The notes: generated by a model not told the origin, from the sequence alone. A stretch of 64,000 nucleotides of DNA from Adiantum capillus-veneris (GCA_014529385.2 CM043946.1:23142077-23206076); one strand, 5' to 3'; numbered from the stretch's first letter, positions 29,531-42,149 are shown. Program-made: numbers and translations.

Positions 29531-31734
29531 CACAACAAAAGAGACGCCTGATTAGAGCAAGGTAAAGAAGACATAGAAAAATAGGGATTGCAAAGGTGAC
29601 AGGGCAAAAATGACCACCGTCATGACGGGACCAACAGGAGAAATCTACAAAAATTGTAAAACTGGAGCAACCGAGGTCCAAATCAGGAAATTAGCGAGCC
29701 TAAACCGCATCTTGGAAAAAGTTATGGCCACAGGTAAAAGATGGGAAAATTTTGTGTCGGAATCTCGATTACATATACAGGGGCTAGGCTAGAAATCTCT
29801 CATTTGAGTCATTTTTCATTGTGAGAGAGAGAGATCTCCCTACAACAGTTGAGACTCCAGGAGCTCATCCATCGCGCATGGTCACCAGATCAGCATCAGA
29901 TATGAGAGGTATGCTCGTCAACACTGAATCTAAGTGTTTTTTACTTCAGTTAGTCGCAAAACCTTGCCAGCACCACCATCACAACCTGTGCACACATACT
30001 GTAGACCGGTTGTTAGAAAGACCTAGAGGCGACCAAATGGAACCAAAATTGAAAGGCACAATGCCTATAGCTTAGGGATCAAGCCTATGACCTCGGAAAG
30101 CATGAAGGAATCTGCCCAAAAAACCCTAATTTCACAGGACCTGCAGAAGGACAACTGAACCAAAGTGATCGGAAATGAGCCAAAACTCATAGGCAGCAAG
30201 CCAATAACCTCGACAAACCAACTGAATGGTTAGACCATGAAAAGGTTCTTCAAAACGGAGCCTAAAGTCCCTATCTGACGGAAATTGCGCAAAGCGTCAC
30301 GATACTCTAACGGGCCGACCACGTGACCAAATGACACCAAATTTGACACGGTACATCCAAAAGAGGTTAACTACGAGTTGGAATGTGTCCACTCAAGAAA
30401 AAGATCTTCCACTAGGGCAAATGCCAGCAACACGCCAGAAAGATGTCCAAATGGTCGTTCTTAGTGATGTAAACACCAAAAGAACAACCGACTGCTTTGA
30501 CAGAAGGTCAAAAGGAAATGAAAGTCAGCCTGAGTCATACAATGACCAAAAGGAATGGCGAGCATCACCTAAGTGGTCTACTCCGACTCCAAAACCAGCT
30601 AAGTGCTGCAAACAGGGAGTACACTCTTCTAAATTGATTAAAACTTAATGTATGTGTCTAGGAGAGCCTACTAACACCATTGTGGTCAACTAACATCAAA
30701 AAAATTGTAAAAATGACTAGATGCTCAGCCTATCGCGATAGACTTGCTATTACACTTAGACGAGTAAAATGTTGATTTTGACTTCATGAGGGGTACTACC
30801 AAGGAATAATGACCACAAATATCAAATCAAAGTGCAAAATTGATCTCTCTTGGCCAAGTAACTGAGTCTATCGCGATAGACTTGCTATTTTTATCTTTGG
30901 GGGGAAGGCTTTTCACAATTTTCACAAGATAGACTTGGGGAAGCATATGGAGGCAGTACACCAAATTTGGTGACAAGATGGACTCATATGGAAAGCCGAG
31001 ATAGACTGGACAGCAACTTAGAGTCAGAACAGGGCATCTCAAGGGCAGACAGTTAAAATTCACACGTGAGAGGTCAAGAAATCGTACATCAACTAGGAGA
31101 AGGCAGACAGATGATCACAAAGCCAAAATATGACAAAATGACACTAAGTCCCAGTCTATCACGATAGACTAAGCAGAGTGATACAGAACCATCTTATCAA
31201 AAATTGGAATCAACAGTTGGCTTCAGCATGATGCAAGAGGACTACCCACTAAGTTTGAGGCCAAAACAACACAAAATGAAGGAGATAGACCAACATCTCC
31301 TTGGAGGGAATCTGGAAAAATGGAAGTTGATCCAAAAAGGGGTCACTTGACATTCATTTAAGGTGGAAATGGGATCAAATCATGTGCAAGACATGAGAAA
31401 CCAACTGAAAATCTGTCCCTTGTCAAAAGATAGCCAGTCTATCGCGATAGACTGGGCAGAACTTGCAAATGAGCTGATTTTCAGTTTGTGACTATAGGGT
31501 GACCTTACATGCCCTATGCACATACACCACACAAAATTTCAAGGCATTTGGACTTGTTCTCCTTCATCAACAACATTAATTTGAAGCCGTCAGAGTCGGA
31601 CAATGAAAGAGCTTGTCTATCTACTAACATTTTACCTTAACTCATCTTGGGATTAAGAAGGCTCATCTAGATGCATGATTAAGTGGTAATCAATTTAGAA
31701 GAGAAGTACTATGTTTGTACATTAACTGTTACTT
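29531..31734 (+). other. Long non-coding leader before ORFX
   Basis: About 2.2 kb without a supported gene. The ORFs at 29821-30075 and 30331-30648 have no recognisable domain and lack counterparts in the related copy. It contains recurring phrases ('caaatgacaccaaatttgac') and, from 30730, the palindrome array B. Confidence 0.5.
30730..31453. repeat. Palindrome array B: AGTCTATCGCGATAGACT
   Basis: Four copies: 30730-30741 (12-bp core only), 30865-30882 (perfect 18 bp), 31153-31170 (one central mismatch, ATCACGAT) and 31436-31453 (perfect 18 bp). Spacings are about 138, 288 and 283 bp. The palindrome sequence differs from family A but has the same TCGCGA centre and the same ~285-290 bp period. 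The array ends 297 bp before the ORFX ATG. Confidence 0.9.
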
Positions 31735-31749
31735 GTGAATACAGGTTCC

Positions 31750-34700
31750 ATGGATGCTTCTCTGGGAAAAAGAAAAGGCAAGAACCTGGCAACGGAAGGT
31801 GCAATACCCTATGCACTTCAACCCAATTCATTAAAGCCAACAGCCACCTGGATACCTGCAGAAGTGCAACAAGCAGCAGCCTTTCAAATCTATCAAGGTT
31901 CATATGTGGATGACAAAGGAAATTTAGTGGATACAGTGATGATCCCTAAGGAGGCAGAAAATTACCTAAAAAGATCACCGCAAAGGTCATGGCTGAAAAA
32001 AGTTGGCTTGTGAAACTTTGTCTCATTACCTCCAGTGGGGATAGATTTCAAGAGGGTACAACACCTAATTGAGACTATCCAAGAAGATGTAACTTGCAGG
32101 GTGGCAGGCATGGATAATGAAGCGATAGAGATTCAGATCACCAAGGAAATCATCAAAGAGGCATTAAAATTGTCTGATCAGGGAGCCAACATGAGAGAAA
32201 GAAGGAAGAACCTCACAGTCTACCTGCAAAGGTCCAAACTGCCTTCTTTCAAACTCATAGCAAACTCGGAAGTAAGAGAACTGACACAGGTATACAGTCA
32301 GTTTTTGTTGAGCTACAGCAAGAGACCGCCTAGATACACTACACCACACAGAGTCATCTCAACAACACTGACCTGGGCTATGGGAATGACACATGAGTTC
32401 TATATAGATCACGCATCATATCTGTTTGAAGAAGTGACAAAGCTACGGAAGGACAAGCCAAATTACATTGCAGGAGGAGAATTCCTCACCAGAATAATAT
32501 ACCAGGCCATAGGCGCGGCAGATCAGCTGCCACCTGCTCCTCATCAAAACGACTGGCTGGTGTTAAGGGAGAATATCAAAGACAGATCACAAAGGCGAGT
32601 ACCGGCCTCTACTAACACCATTGGAGGACGCAGGCTGGAAAGAGTAACCAGAAGTACACAGGAAAAGATGGAAGAAGAAAGAAAAACTGAAGAAGAAGAT
32701 TTGTGACTAAAGAAGCGGAAAGCGGAAATGGAGAACAACACCAGATTGCAGAAGGTAGCAAAAATGGAAAGAATGCTAGAAGGCTTTGTTCTCGAGAGAT
32801 CTCTACGAGGCGATGTAGGCGCCACTTGGAGACCTTCTAGTAGCACATACACATTGAGAACAAAGAATAAACACAACCCAGCTTTCGAGTTCGACTGGTT
32901 TGAGAGGTACATCCAAGAAAGAAATGCTACGGATGAACCATAACTGCTACTAGAAGAGGAGGATCTCCAAACCTTGAGAGATCAGTTAAGGCCAACTTCA
33001 CGAGATTAGGAAACACAACCTCCATCTCTAAGGCCAGAGACAAGTGAGAGGCAATCAACCCCACCTGCTGACTCTCCTTCGCATTCAGAGAGCTCACATC
33101 GTGATGAGAGGGTTCATACACCACCCAATGAAGAAGAAGAAGAAAGAACAGATGGTCACCCAAACACTGGAACAATATCACACATTGATAAAGGCAAGGA
33201 AAAAGAGGTGGATCTGACAAAAAAAAAAGCTTCCTCCTCTCAATAAATTGAGCTGGAAGCTACTATAGACCTGGATTTACAGTCAATGGAGACCCTACTA
33301 AACCGAACAAGACTGCACAGTCAGTGGTTAGCCGATCAAAATAGGTCCAACAAAACGAAGTTAGAAAAAACCCATCAAGAATTTTTGAAGCTGCAGGAGC
33401 AAAGAGATGACACCCTAAAACTGATCAGCATCAGAGATGCTGAGATCTTGGGGCTCAAAAGCAGAGTAAACCTCCTCAAGGAAAATTTACAGGAGTCTAA
33501 AAACTTCAATGCCATTTGTGAAGATACAATTAATGTATTTCTTGAAGATGTGAGTGACAGAGATGAACAAAACCAAAGGCTGGAAAAAGAAAAGCAAGAT
33601 GCCCTGGAGACAGTCAAAAGTTTGCAAGTCATAATTGATGACTTACAAATTGAAGTTAAGGATTTGAGAGCAGTAACAGATATACAAGCAAGGGAAATAG
33701 AATGAGCAAAGAAACAAAAGATGTTGCTACCAACAACACCGGTGGTCCAACCGCAAGAAGAAGTGGCTGCACTGAAGAGAGAGCTGGAGTTGGAAAGAAA
33801 ACAACGCTTAATGATAGCCGAAAGTGCGCTTAGAGCAGAGGATCAATTACAAAGGCAAATTTCGGACTTACAAAGTGAACAACAACAAGGACCATCTCAT
33901 GACAGTGAAATAGAAAGCATTGTTTCCAAGTCCATCAGGGAGGAAAATGAAAATTTGCACATCAGGGTAAAAGAGTTAGAGGAGTCTGCAGCTCAAAAAG
34001 AGATATAATTTCAAACTCTCCAAATCAATAATAGAACAATGGCTACACAAATTGCAAGTCTTCAAACTGCAAGGCAAAACCAAGGACAGGTACGAGTGCA
34101 CCTGGAGCAAGCAGCCATGGATTTGGCTGGACTGGAAGAAATATATGGGGGTGAAGATGACTATGAGGAAGAATCAGATGATCATGAGGCCCCAAATACG
34201 CAGACTGATCAACCTGGATCTAAAGACCAAGAAATAGACGAAGATTCAGTCACAAAATTTGAAGAGCAGAAGCTGGCTGAACAAATGGAAAAGCAATCAG
34301 AAATGATGTGGTACAAGGCCATGCAACTAGAGAAGGAGATGCTACAAGGGCTCTCCAGATCAGGAAAGACAGCAGGCAGAGCTATGGGAAGAATGGAATG
34401 CCCCTATGTTACCCTATGCTATGCTGAAATACGAACCTCTGACACATCAACGGCAGCTCGCAAAGGAAGAAAAAGTGCCAGTATTTGAAGGAGAATTACA
34501 AGATCGGGAACACCAAAACATGATAGTAGACAGCCAGCCAAAGTGGAGGCGTCAATGGATTTTGGATCACCCTAACAACCTGATCCACTTAGTCAATGCA
34601 CCGCCTGAGCTGAGAAATGATAGGAGTTTTTGCCCAACGCCCAGAACCTACACTTACAGCCAACATAAAGCATTACAAAGCAAAAATCCTACATGGTTGA

Positions 34701-35140
34701 ACTATCCAGTATTGCTAGGTCCTGCCGAGGGAGAGAGAATATCCGGTTCTTACATGGTGAAAACCCTTCAGGGCGCCATCGCAGAATTCGGAGGCTCTCC
34801 CAACCTATCCTGCAAGATGCTATGTAAAATAGCTCGAACTTTTTTGGCCTGTCTCACAGTGTTCTCAGAAAGCTGGACTTCAGAGTACATGAACACAGAA
34901 AGAAGCATCTCAGAGCTGTCATATGATCTAAGTGGGCCACCTACAGAGCCAGTGTTGTATGCCTACTTCAGACGGCTAATGTTTCTGCCAAGCTACCATC
35001 TCCAAACATTCGAAGAAGCATTTTACACAGGCTTGTTCATGTACAAATCCAAAATTTTTGGCCCATTAATGGCAAGCGAGTCTATGCGATATGATGCGTT
35101 TCTACATCAAATCAACCAGGAAGGAAGACATCGACACTGA
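31750..35140 (+). pseudogene. ORFX: large 3' ORF of a gypsy element, function unknown
   Basis: One frame runs from ATG 31750 to ~34486 with seven stops (32011, 32704, 32941, 33007, 33244, 33703, 34006). It then passes by a frameshift into 34406-35140, giving about 1,130 codons. The parts are: an N-terminal globular domain (GIDFKRVQHLIETIQED, ITKEIIKEALKLS); a basic/acidic linker; long coiled coils at about 33286-34080 (LEKTHQEFLKLQEQRDD, LERKQRLMIAESALRAED); a Glu/Asp-rich stretch; and a C-terminal globular domain (ILDHPNNLIHLVNAPPEL, RISGSYMVKTLQGAIAEFGG). There is no gag, protease, RT or integrase motif. It ends 35 bp before a PPT and LTR, so it occupies the env-like third-ORF position. No signal peptide or membrane span is evident. 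The N-terminal part is shared with 2576-3004. Confidence 0.6.
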
Positions 35141-35174
35141 AGACAAATACGATCATGTCGTGGTAGACATGAAC

Positions 35175-35187
35175 TAGGAGGGGGGAG
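35175..35187 (+). promoter_or_regulatory. 3' polypurine tract
   Basis: It reads taggaggggggag, directly followed by TGTTGGAGCCC, a typical LTR start. This fixes the 3' end of the internal region of the ORFX element. Confidence 0.8.
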
Positions 35188-36100
35188 TGTTGGAGCCCAA
35201 CTTGTTCAACTGTTGTAATGAGCCCACCTTGTAAAGACTATCAAATTCCCATTTTTATGTCAAATACGTCTTATCATTTTGATCCACTTGTCTGGGTTAT
35301 GTAAAGATTAAGCAGTCAGTCAGGACCCAGATTTGTTCCCACTTTGTAATTATGAGGAAGAGAAACACATGTACATTTTTGAGCTAAGGTCACTAAAGTA
35401 TAAAAGTCACCTTAGAACCATTTTTTGAATAACATTTGAATATTAATCCTGTGTCGTACGAGTCTGAGAGAGAGTGAGAGAGTGTGTCTTATCCTCTTCG
35501 CTATGCGCTTCTCCCTCACCGGATTCACGATGTGACCACACCATCGCGGTAGCCTCTCGGAGAGCTACGCGCCCACGCCACGCATTCACATTTTCGAGCT
35601 GTTCGCGATCGATCCTTCCTTGAGCTTGTTTTGCTTGTAAGTAGCACAAACAATGTCTGCTATCAACAATCAAGTGCTTTATGGAATGAGAAAGAGATTA
35701 GCTACACATAGATACTCATAAACTTAGGTTTCACACACTTTTGGATTATGACCTGTGAGTTTATCACGACTATATTCGAGATAACTAGGGTTCAAATCTG
35801 GTGAGATTAGACTTATAGGTAAGTATATCCTATTGAGAGGATGGTGCCTAGTAAGTTTGATGCGATTCCGAGTTCATTTGAGGTGTAAACGGTGTTGTGA
35901 GCGTTTAGGGATAGAGTGGGTTGCATTCTACAAGGGTTAGTGATTGATGCATCATAGGAGTGTGTATGTGTAGATTGATCTCAGCCTGACAAGCTAACAA
36001 GATTGCCTCCGTGCACCTACGGGTTAGTCGTGTCATCGGATGATAAGTATGTTGTCTATGTCGTGCTTGTGAGCATGAAGAGGGGAGTAGTTTTGCCCTA
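35188..36100 (+). repeat. 3' LTR of the ORFX element (right end not fixed)
   Basis: It starts TGTTGGAGCCC immediately after the PPT. A TATA box (tataaaa) lies at 35401-35407, about 215 bp in, and is followed by a GA-rich transcribed leader near 35465-35490. The end is not certain; the partner LTR is not in the window, so the length is an estimate. Confidence 0.6.
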
Positions 36101-36167
36101 AAACAAGTAGCAATTGTATAAGATCATGTATTACAGAAATATAGAAATTTTGTACAATGTCATCCAC

Positions 36168-38906
36168 TCAAAGTATCTTTCTCCACTTGTGGTTCACATA
36201 CACCATTGTCTCTCTCCACCTTCGTTGACCTTCACGAGCATCGGAGTTGTTGTATGCCATTGATCTTTTAATTTTATTTTGTTGTAAATGTCTAATGGCT
36301 TGTGCTATTGCTGAAGAGGCCAATACTTCTTTTGCCTGCATTCGATGAATGATTCTATGATAGAGCCATTCAAATAGTTCTCTCAAACTGTTAGCCTTGA
36401 TTCAAGAGCCACCATGTCGGGTGTGCCTGGAATACGCATTTCTAGCCATGTAATGAGACTTTTCCATCCCTTGGGTATTCCATATGGCCGCGTTCCCATA
36501 CTTTTGTATAAAATATGGTAAATGATTGAAAATGATGTGCTGGATATGAAAACAGATTACTTAGAATGTTTTACACTCACATAGTTACACATAAAAGAGA
36601 ATCAAATACACAATAATGCTATGTAGTGAGTAATCTAGGTGTCTGTCCATGCTGTCTTGAATGATTTCTTGAGAAGGTTGATATTATCCTTGAACTTGTT
36701 CATATCACCTTGTGACCGGTCATCTTTGTCGCACATAAAAAATAGCATGTCTATCGATCGCCAAACCTCAGCCTTCGCGTTTCGGGAGTAGTTGGTTCTT
36801 GATCTTTGATTGCAATATGTAGCTTTTTCTAGCTCTGATACTCTACCTTGCTAACATAAGATGTGTTATATATTTTTCCATGTTTTGTTAGCTTCGGATC
36901 TCGTATTCCTTGGGGTTTAGATAAAAAACCTACGTGCCTTCACCCCACCGATGGATGGTTTGCATGGGACATCCTTCTTAGCAGTTGATCTCTTTTCATC
37001 CCACTAGATTTTCACATTGCCACCATGAAGCCCTATATCCGACAGTACCAATTCTAAGCACTGCAGAGCCACCTGTCGCTCTGCTGAGTTCTTGATTTTC
37101 CAAGCAAACCCAATATATAAGTAGACCAATTTCTCCACAATTCTACAAAGGGCATGCATTGTACAGATGTGGACATTCACAAGTGGTATTTTCAAAACCG
37201 GTCGAAAAGCAGGGTCCTCAATATGACGTGTTGGAGCTTTTCTCCACCACTTTGGGTCCATGACCTTTGCAGGCTCCATGCAGAACAAACACGGTGACTT
37301 TGCCATTGCATCCTTTAATGTTTTGAGGTCACCTGCAAGATGCCACTGAACTTGAAAGTCTCCCCTTCCATCTAGACGTAGTACCTCTCCCTGGTTAGTC
37401 TGTCGATCAATCACCTCCAGAACATTAGTTTGATGGAACACCGAATATAGAATCTCATGATCTTCTTTCTTTACCCGCAACACAAAATAAATGAGACTTA
37501 AGTATATGTGAATATTTGAGCTCAGCTGAGAATCTCGCTTACCTCAAAAGCACCAAGCCACCATATGTTAGATTTTGAGTGAACAATAAAACACAAAGGA
37601 TCATCAGTGGGACACTTTGAGAGGGCTCTATTCATTATAGTAATAGTAATACGCTCTAGCTTCTCATCTTTAACAAGGTCACACTCATCCAGTTTCAACA
37701 CAAAATGTAATACCCCTCGTGACTCTTCAAATGTGATGTTGTAAAACTCCACCATTCTCTTTTGCAACATCTGCAGGTCCATAAAAATATTATTGCACTC
37801 ATCATATGCCATGTTTGCTCCATGGCCACTGTAAGTTTCTTTAATATGAAACGATTGTCCAAGATATTCTCCCTGTGCATTGTTAAGCTGAAGCCTCTCT
37901 TTCCAAACACTTGAGGCTGATGGTAAAAGTTTGGATTTTATTCCCTTCTTAACAAAGATGGATGAGACAGATTTCTGTATAGACGAATATCCTCTTTTGC
38001 TTACACCAAGTGAATCAAGTGTGCCTTGTATCTCTTTTGCAGGCACCGAGTTCTCTGAAATAAAGCGGTCCACTACATTTCACTGGAGGACCTTAAACTT
38101 CTTGTCATGTACTATATCTGCTGCAAGGCTTCTACTTATAAGTGGCTTCAATCTTTTTCCTATATTGGCTTTGGGGTCAATGTTTTCCTTGTCAGGATAG
38201 ATTGAATCTCTACATGAAGACAATGCATAAGTAAATAAGAGAAAATTTACTTAACTAACACTATTTAGGCACATGAAAACAATGCATAACTAGAAAACAA
38301 AAAATTTACTTAACTAAGACTATTTAGTCAACCAAGAAGTATCACCTTAATGCTCGGATTCTTTTCTTGAGACCTCCGGATGCAACCTGCAATTTCAAGA
38401 TTGCGTAATTTCTTCTTTCGGATACGACCACCCACCAAGATGGTGTCCTTCATTTGACAACTTTGTACCTTTCCTTTCAATTCTTGTACCTCTGTTTTGT
38501 GTTGCAAAATGGTAACCTGATCTGTAGAATGCAAATATGAAAGACGAACAATCTCACATTGTTGAGCTTGGAGAATGCCCTTATAAGTTTCAGCTTGCCT
38601 TGTAAGAGATTTACAATAACCCAGAAGGCCGTTTTCTCCATCACCAGCAAAGGTCAATAAGCTTGTAGGATTGACAAATGCTGGAGACGCATTAGTCATT
38701 GGATTCTTAGGATAGAGAGAGCCTCTCGTCCATATATCTATGTGTTTAGCTCCCTGAGCTCTGAGCGTGTCTATGGATGCGGGAGGTATATGTGTGTTTG
38801 CTTTACTCTGCTTAATCAATAGTTGGTACTCGTTGTCCAAATCAATGTGAAGGTGATATTTGGCTCGTTTCTGCGTAACATTTGTGCCATTTGAGGAGTG
38901 CGCCAT
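36168..38906 (-). pseudogene. Transposase-like gene with split coding regions
   Basis: Three coding blocks on the minus strand. 38906-38328 starts MAHSSNGTNV, with a Gln/Lys-rich helical region. In 38218-37522, reading DSIYPDKENIDPKANIGKRL and on, the frame passes one TGA and reaches FVLKLDECDLVKDEKLERIT. 37483-37004 carries RLDGRGDFQVQW, then HLAGDLKTLKDAM, CLFC and HICTMHALCRIVEKLV. Donor-like sites (gtgata at 38342, gtaagc at 37540) follow the blocks. The pattern Asp...GD.K.L...CxxC...H recalls RNase H-fold transposase-like proteins widespread in eukaryotes. 36168-36386 may be a tail. Family and activity are inferred; no terminal inverted repeats were found. Confidence 0.45.
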
Positions 38907-40271
38907 TAGCCAAAGGTGCAGGTTTAATGAAAAGTGAATAGGGGGCTGCGGCTTCGTCCCTCCATGTTAGCCTCATTCCCTCCATGTTGACAAGGTTCAT
39001 TCAATGCAACTGAAAAGAAGATTATCCCTCAATCATTACGGATGAATGTTTAGAAGGGTAAAGAATCTACTTAAAGTACACTTTTTGAACTTTTACCATG
39101 ACAGACCCGCCTCTATTATTCACCATATTTTCTAGAGAGAGAGTGCGAAAAATACATTTTCTTAGAAGGCCCTCCCAATGACCTCCAAAATTTCCTAATG
39201 CTACTTCCAAGCTACCTCTACACAACAAAATACGACAATCTTAAGCTATGCGGTTTTAAAAAGAAACTTTTGACTCTAGGTGATCCTAGAGAAAGTTAAA
39301 GGACAACTACACAAAACGCTCGTATTTTTTCCTACTTCAGGTCTCTTCGATCCCTTGCAACGATGCCAAATGTGGGACGGGTGTCTAACCTCACTCTTAT
39401 CTTATTCCAGACATAGCGAGAATCACGAATGTAATTGTCAATAAATAGGAAGAAGTTGATTCGACTAGTACATAGAGGCTACAAGAGGTTGTCAATCTCT
39501 TGGAAAACAAAAAACAACTCGCACCTAGCTCAAGCTACACTCAAATGACAGAAACCACCAAAAGCTAGTCGCTAATCGACAAACAAATCACAACCGTTAT
39601 AGCATCAAACGACATCCAAATGTTACGAAACTTCTAGGATATGTTTATAAGACCTAAGCACACATGCTTATGGTTTCAAATCTCACTTTAGGTTAAGTGC
39701 AAAAATCATGATTATTAACAGCATTGAGTTTTTGACCTAGTCATTTTCGACCCAAAATGAATCTAAATGCTTAGCAATAATGTCCCAATACCCCACCTAT
39801 ACTTATTTTATGATTTTAAAGCTTAAATTCCTACTTATGATGAAATTAGGCCGCACATTGGCGATGCCAAAAGCTATGGATTACCTTGAAATGCTTATGT
39901 CAATGCGTAGAGCTCTTACCTACGGTTGCAACGCAACAGACGACACTGCAATGTGACAACCGAAAAGGGAGTAGGAAGCACAAGAAGGAGAGAAGTGAGC
40001 GCCGTTAGCTCACGCTGTGTTTCTATTATCCAAAACTTATAAAATATTTATAAAAATTGCCTTTTATACCTTGCCAAGGTTTTTGTGGGCAAAACTAATA
40101 ATCTGGGAGCTCTAACTAAAGACAAGTTGATACAATCTGGAAGCTTGTAGCCCCGGATCATCAATTATACTATCTATTTGGAAAGTAGGAGTTACAACAT
40201 TCCCGATTCATCATAATAATAAGTGTTAGACAATAAAAGCTCCGAAAAATGTTACCAAGTTAGCTTGCTGC
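38907..40271. other. No gene recognised
   Basis: AT-rich sequence without a supported ORF, RNA gene or clear repeat. A GA-rich stretch lies near 39135. Confidence 0.4.
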
Positions 40272-40689
40272 TAACAGGAGTACTATTGGCTACATCTTTA
40301 GGGTTGGAGACACATCAGTGAGTTGGGCTTCAAAGCTGTAGAAAGTAGTCTCACTTTATACCACAAAAGCGAAATATGTAGCAATTATGGAGGCAAGCAA
40401 AGAAATTATGTGGCTTCACAGATTCTTGGAGGAGCTTGGATACAAGCAAGACAATTGTGTCTTGTATAGTGATAGTGAAAGCACCGTTCATCTTGCAAAG
40501 AATTCAACCTTTCACGCAAGGACAATGCACGTTGAGATGAGATATCACTGCATACATATTCTTTTGGTAGAGGGACAACTAAAGCTAGGAAAGGTGCACA
40601 CAAGCAACAATCTTGCAGACATGTTTACAAAGGTAGTTAACAAGGAAATGTTGAGATTTTTCTCATCTTCAATCAGCATTCAAGGATAA
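40272..40689 (+). pseudogene. copia RNase H, C-terminal end of pol
   Basis: It reads ANRSTIGYIFRVGDTSVSWA, one TAG, YTTKAKYVAIMEASKEIMWL, LYSDSESTVHLAKNSTFHAR and NLADMFTKVVNKEM. This is the end of the Ty1/copia polyprotein (RNase H with S-D-S..A..LAKN). It is followed at once by a PPT and the LTR at 40750. RT and upstream domains are missing to the left. Confidence 0.88.
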
Positions 40690-40737
40690 GAAGTCGGGAA
40701 GGAAAGCAGTCACAGGTTTGGTGTGAAAATCAATCTT

Positions 40738-40749
40738 CAAGTGGGAGAT
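40738..40749 (+). promoter_or_regulatory. Polypurine tract of the copia element
   Basis: aagtgggagat directly before the LTR start TGTTAAG, the usual layout in plant copia elements. Confidence 0.75.
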
Positions 40750-41393
40750 TGTTAAGTATGGAGCGTGATTTATCCCTTGTAACTTTAAGTCTAAAAAACG
40801 TACGTTTATTATGGCCGGATGACGGCCAAAAAGTGTTTAGAAAACGGTCAATCGGTTGATTGGCTGGCTGATGGCCAGTAGTCAATGGCAAGTGGTCGGT
40901 GGATGGAAGTCTTTGGCCGATGGCTGAAATGAATGGCTATTGACTGATTTCTAGGCGAACTTATCTTCTCAAGGATGACCACACATGGACGCATGGGAGA
41001 ATTCAAGTCAGCAGACTTGTCTACACAAGGGTGGCTACACACGATGTCTCTCATGAGAGAGAGCAACCCTTTTGGCCTATAAAAGGAGGCCTTTTCCACA
41101 CACAAAATGCAGCATTGTGAAGTTGGTACAACAAGGTGTGTGTGAGGTGATGAGAGTGAAGCAAGGCATGAGCTCTATTAAGGGTATTATCCCTTTGTAA
41201 CCTAATGCTAGTTTGAAATACTAAAGCCATTGAGTGGCTGCTTTCCTGTGGATGTAGCCCACATTGGGTGAGCCACGTATATTGTGTGCTCTCTCTCTCT
41301 CTCTATTCTATAATCTCTTGTGTGTGAAAAATTATCTCTCTCCATTAAGTAAATTGCTCTAATATCTACTTAGCTACGTCTTAATTCCTAACA
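40750..41393 (+). repeat. copia 3' LTR
   Basis: 644 bp, beginning TGTTA and ending TAACA (inverted ends). A TATA box (tataaaa) is at 41078-41084. A short CT run lies at about 41287-41304. Confidence 0.85.
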
Positions 41394-41629
41394 CCTATGA
41401 GAGAGAGCAAACCTTTTGGATTATAAAAGGAGGCCTTTTCCACACACAAAACGCAGTATTGTGAAGTTGGTACAACAAGGTGTGTGTGAGGTGATGAGAG
41501 TGAAGCAAGGCGGGAGCTCTATTAAGGGTATTATCCCTTTGTAACCTAATTCTAGTTTGAAATACTAAAGCCATTGAGTGACTACTTTCTTGTGGATGTA
41601 TCCCACATTGGGTGAACCACGTATATCGT

Positions 41630-41718
<89 letters not shown>

Positions 41719-41808
41719 TCTATAATCTCTCGTATGTGAAAAATTATCTCTCTCCATTAAGTAAATTGCTATATTATCTACTTAGCTACGTCTTAATTCC
41801 TAACACCT
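41394..41808 (+). repeat. Partial tandem copy of the copia LTR with expanded (CT)n
   Basis: It repeats the 3' part of the LTR from 'gagagagagcaa' (41054 in the first copy) to the TAACA end, directly next to it. Most of the text is the same, but the CT run is ~86 bp (41631-41716) instead of ~18 bp. It looks like an unequal-crossover or second-LTR remnant. Confidence 0.8.
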
Positions 41809-42149
41809 TTGTCCGGGTTTTTGTGAAAATTCTATGGAAAATATCCACCTGTTCTTCTGCAGTCTGAGAAATACACCATTACAGGTGGTACTTCAACTGG
41901 TTCGTCTATTTCAAGCTCTTTATGAGAAGTTTCTACTTCTGTTGGCCAAGTTTTTGACATCCTCTTTTAGAACACTTCACATTCCATCTTTACCTTTATA
42001 CTTCCTTTGACTTGGTTCTTGGATAAGACTTGCTTCAATTGACTGATTTGTTGGGTCTTTTGTTTGTGACTCTCGATTGTAGACTTGACCACTATAGTTC
42101 ATGTACAATGATTTTGATTGCATATGCACCATTAGGCTGATTATTATGA
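41809..42149. other. No gene recognised
   Basis: No supported feature; probably a degraded retroelement junction between the copia LTR and the next copia fragment. Confidence 0.3.

Noticed and set aside
29120-36100. Treating 29120-29530 and 35188-36100 as the LTR pair of one element
   Set aside because: They show no similarity by eye and start differently.
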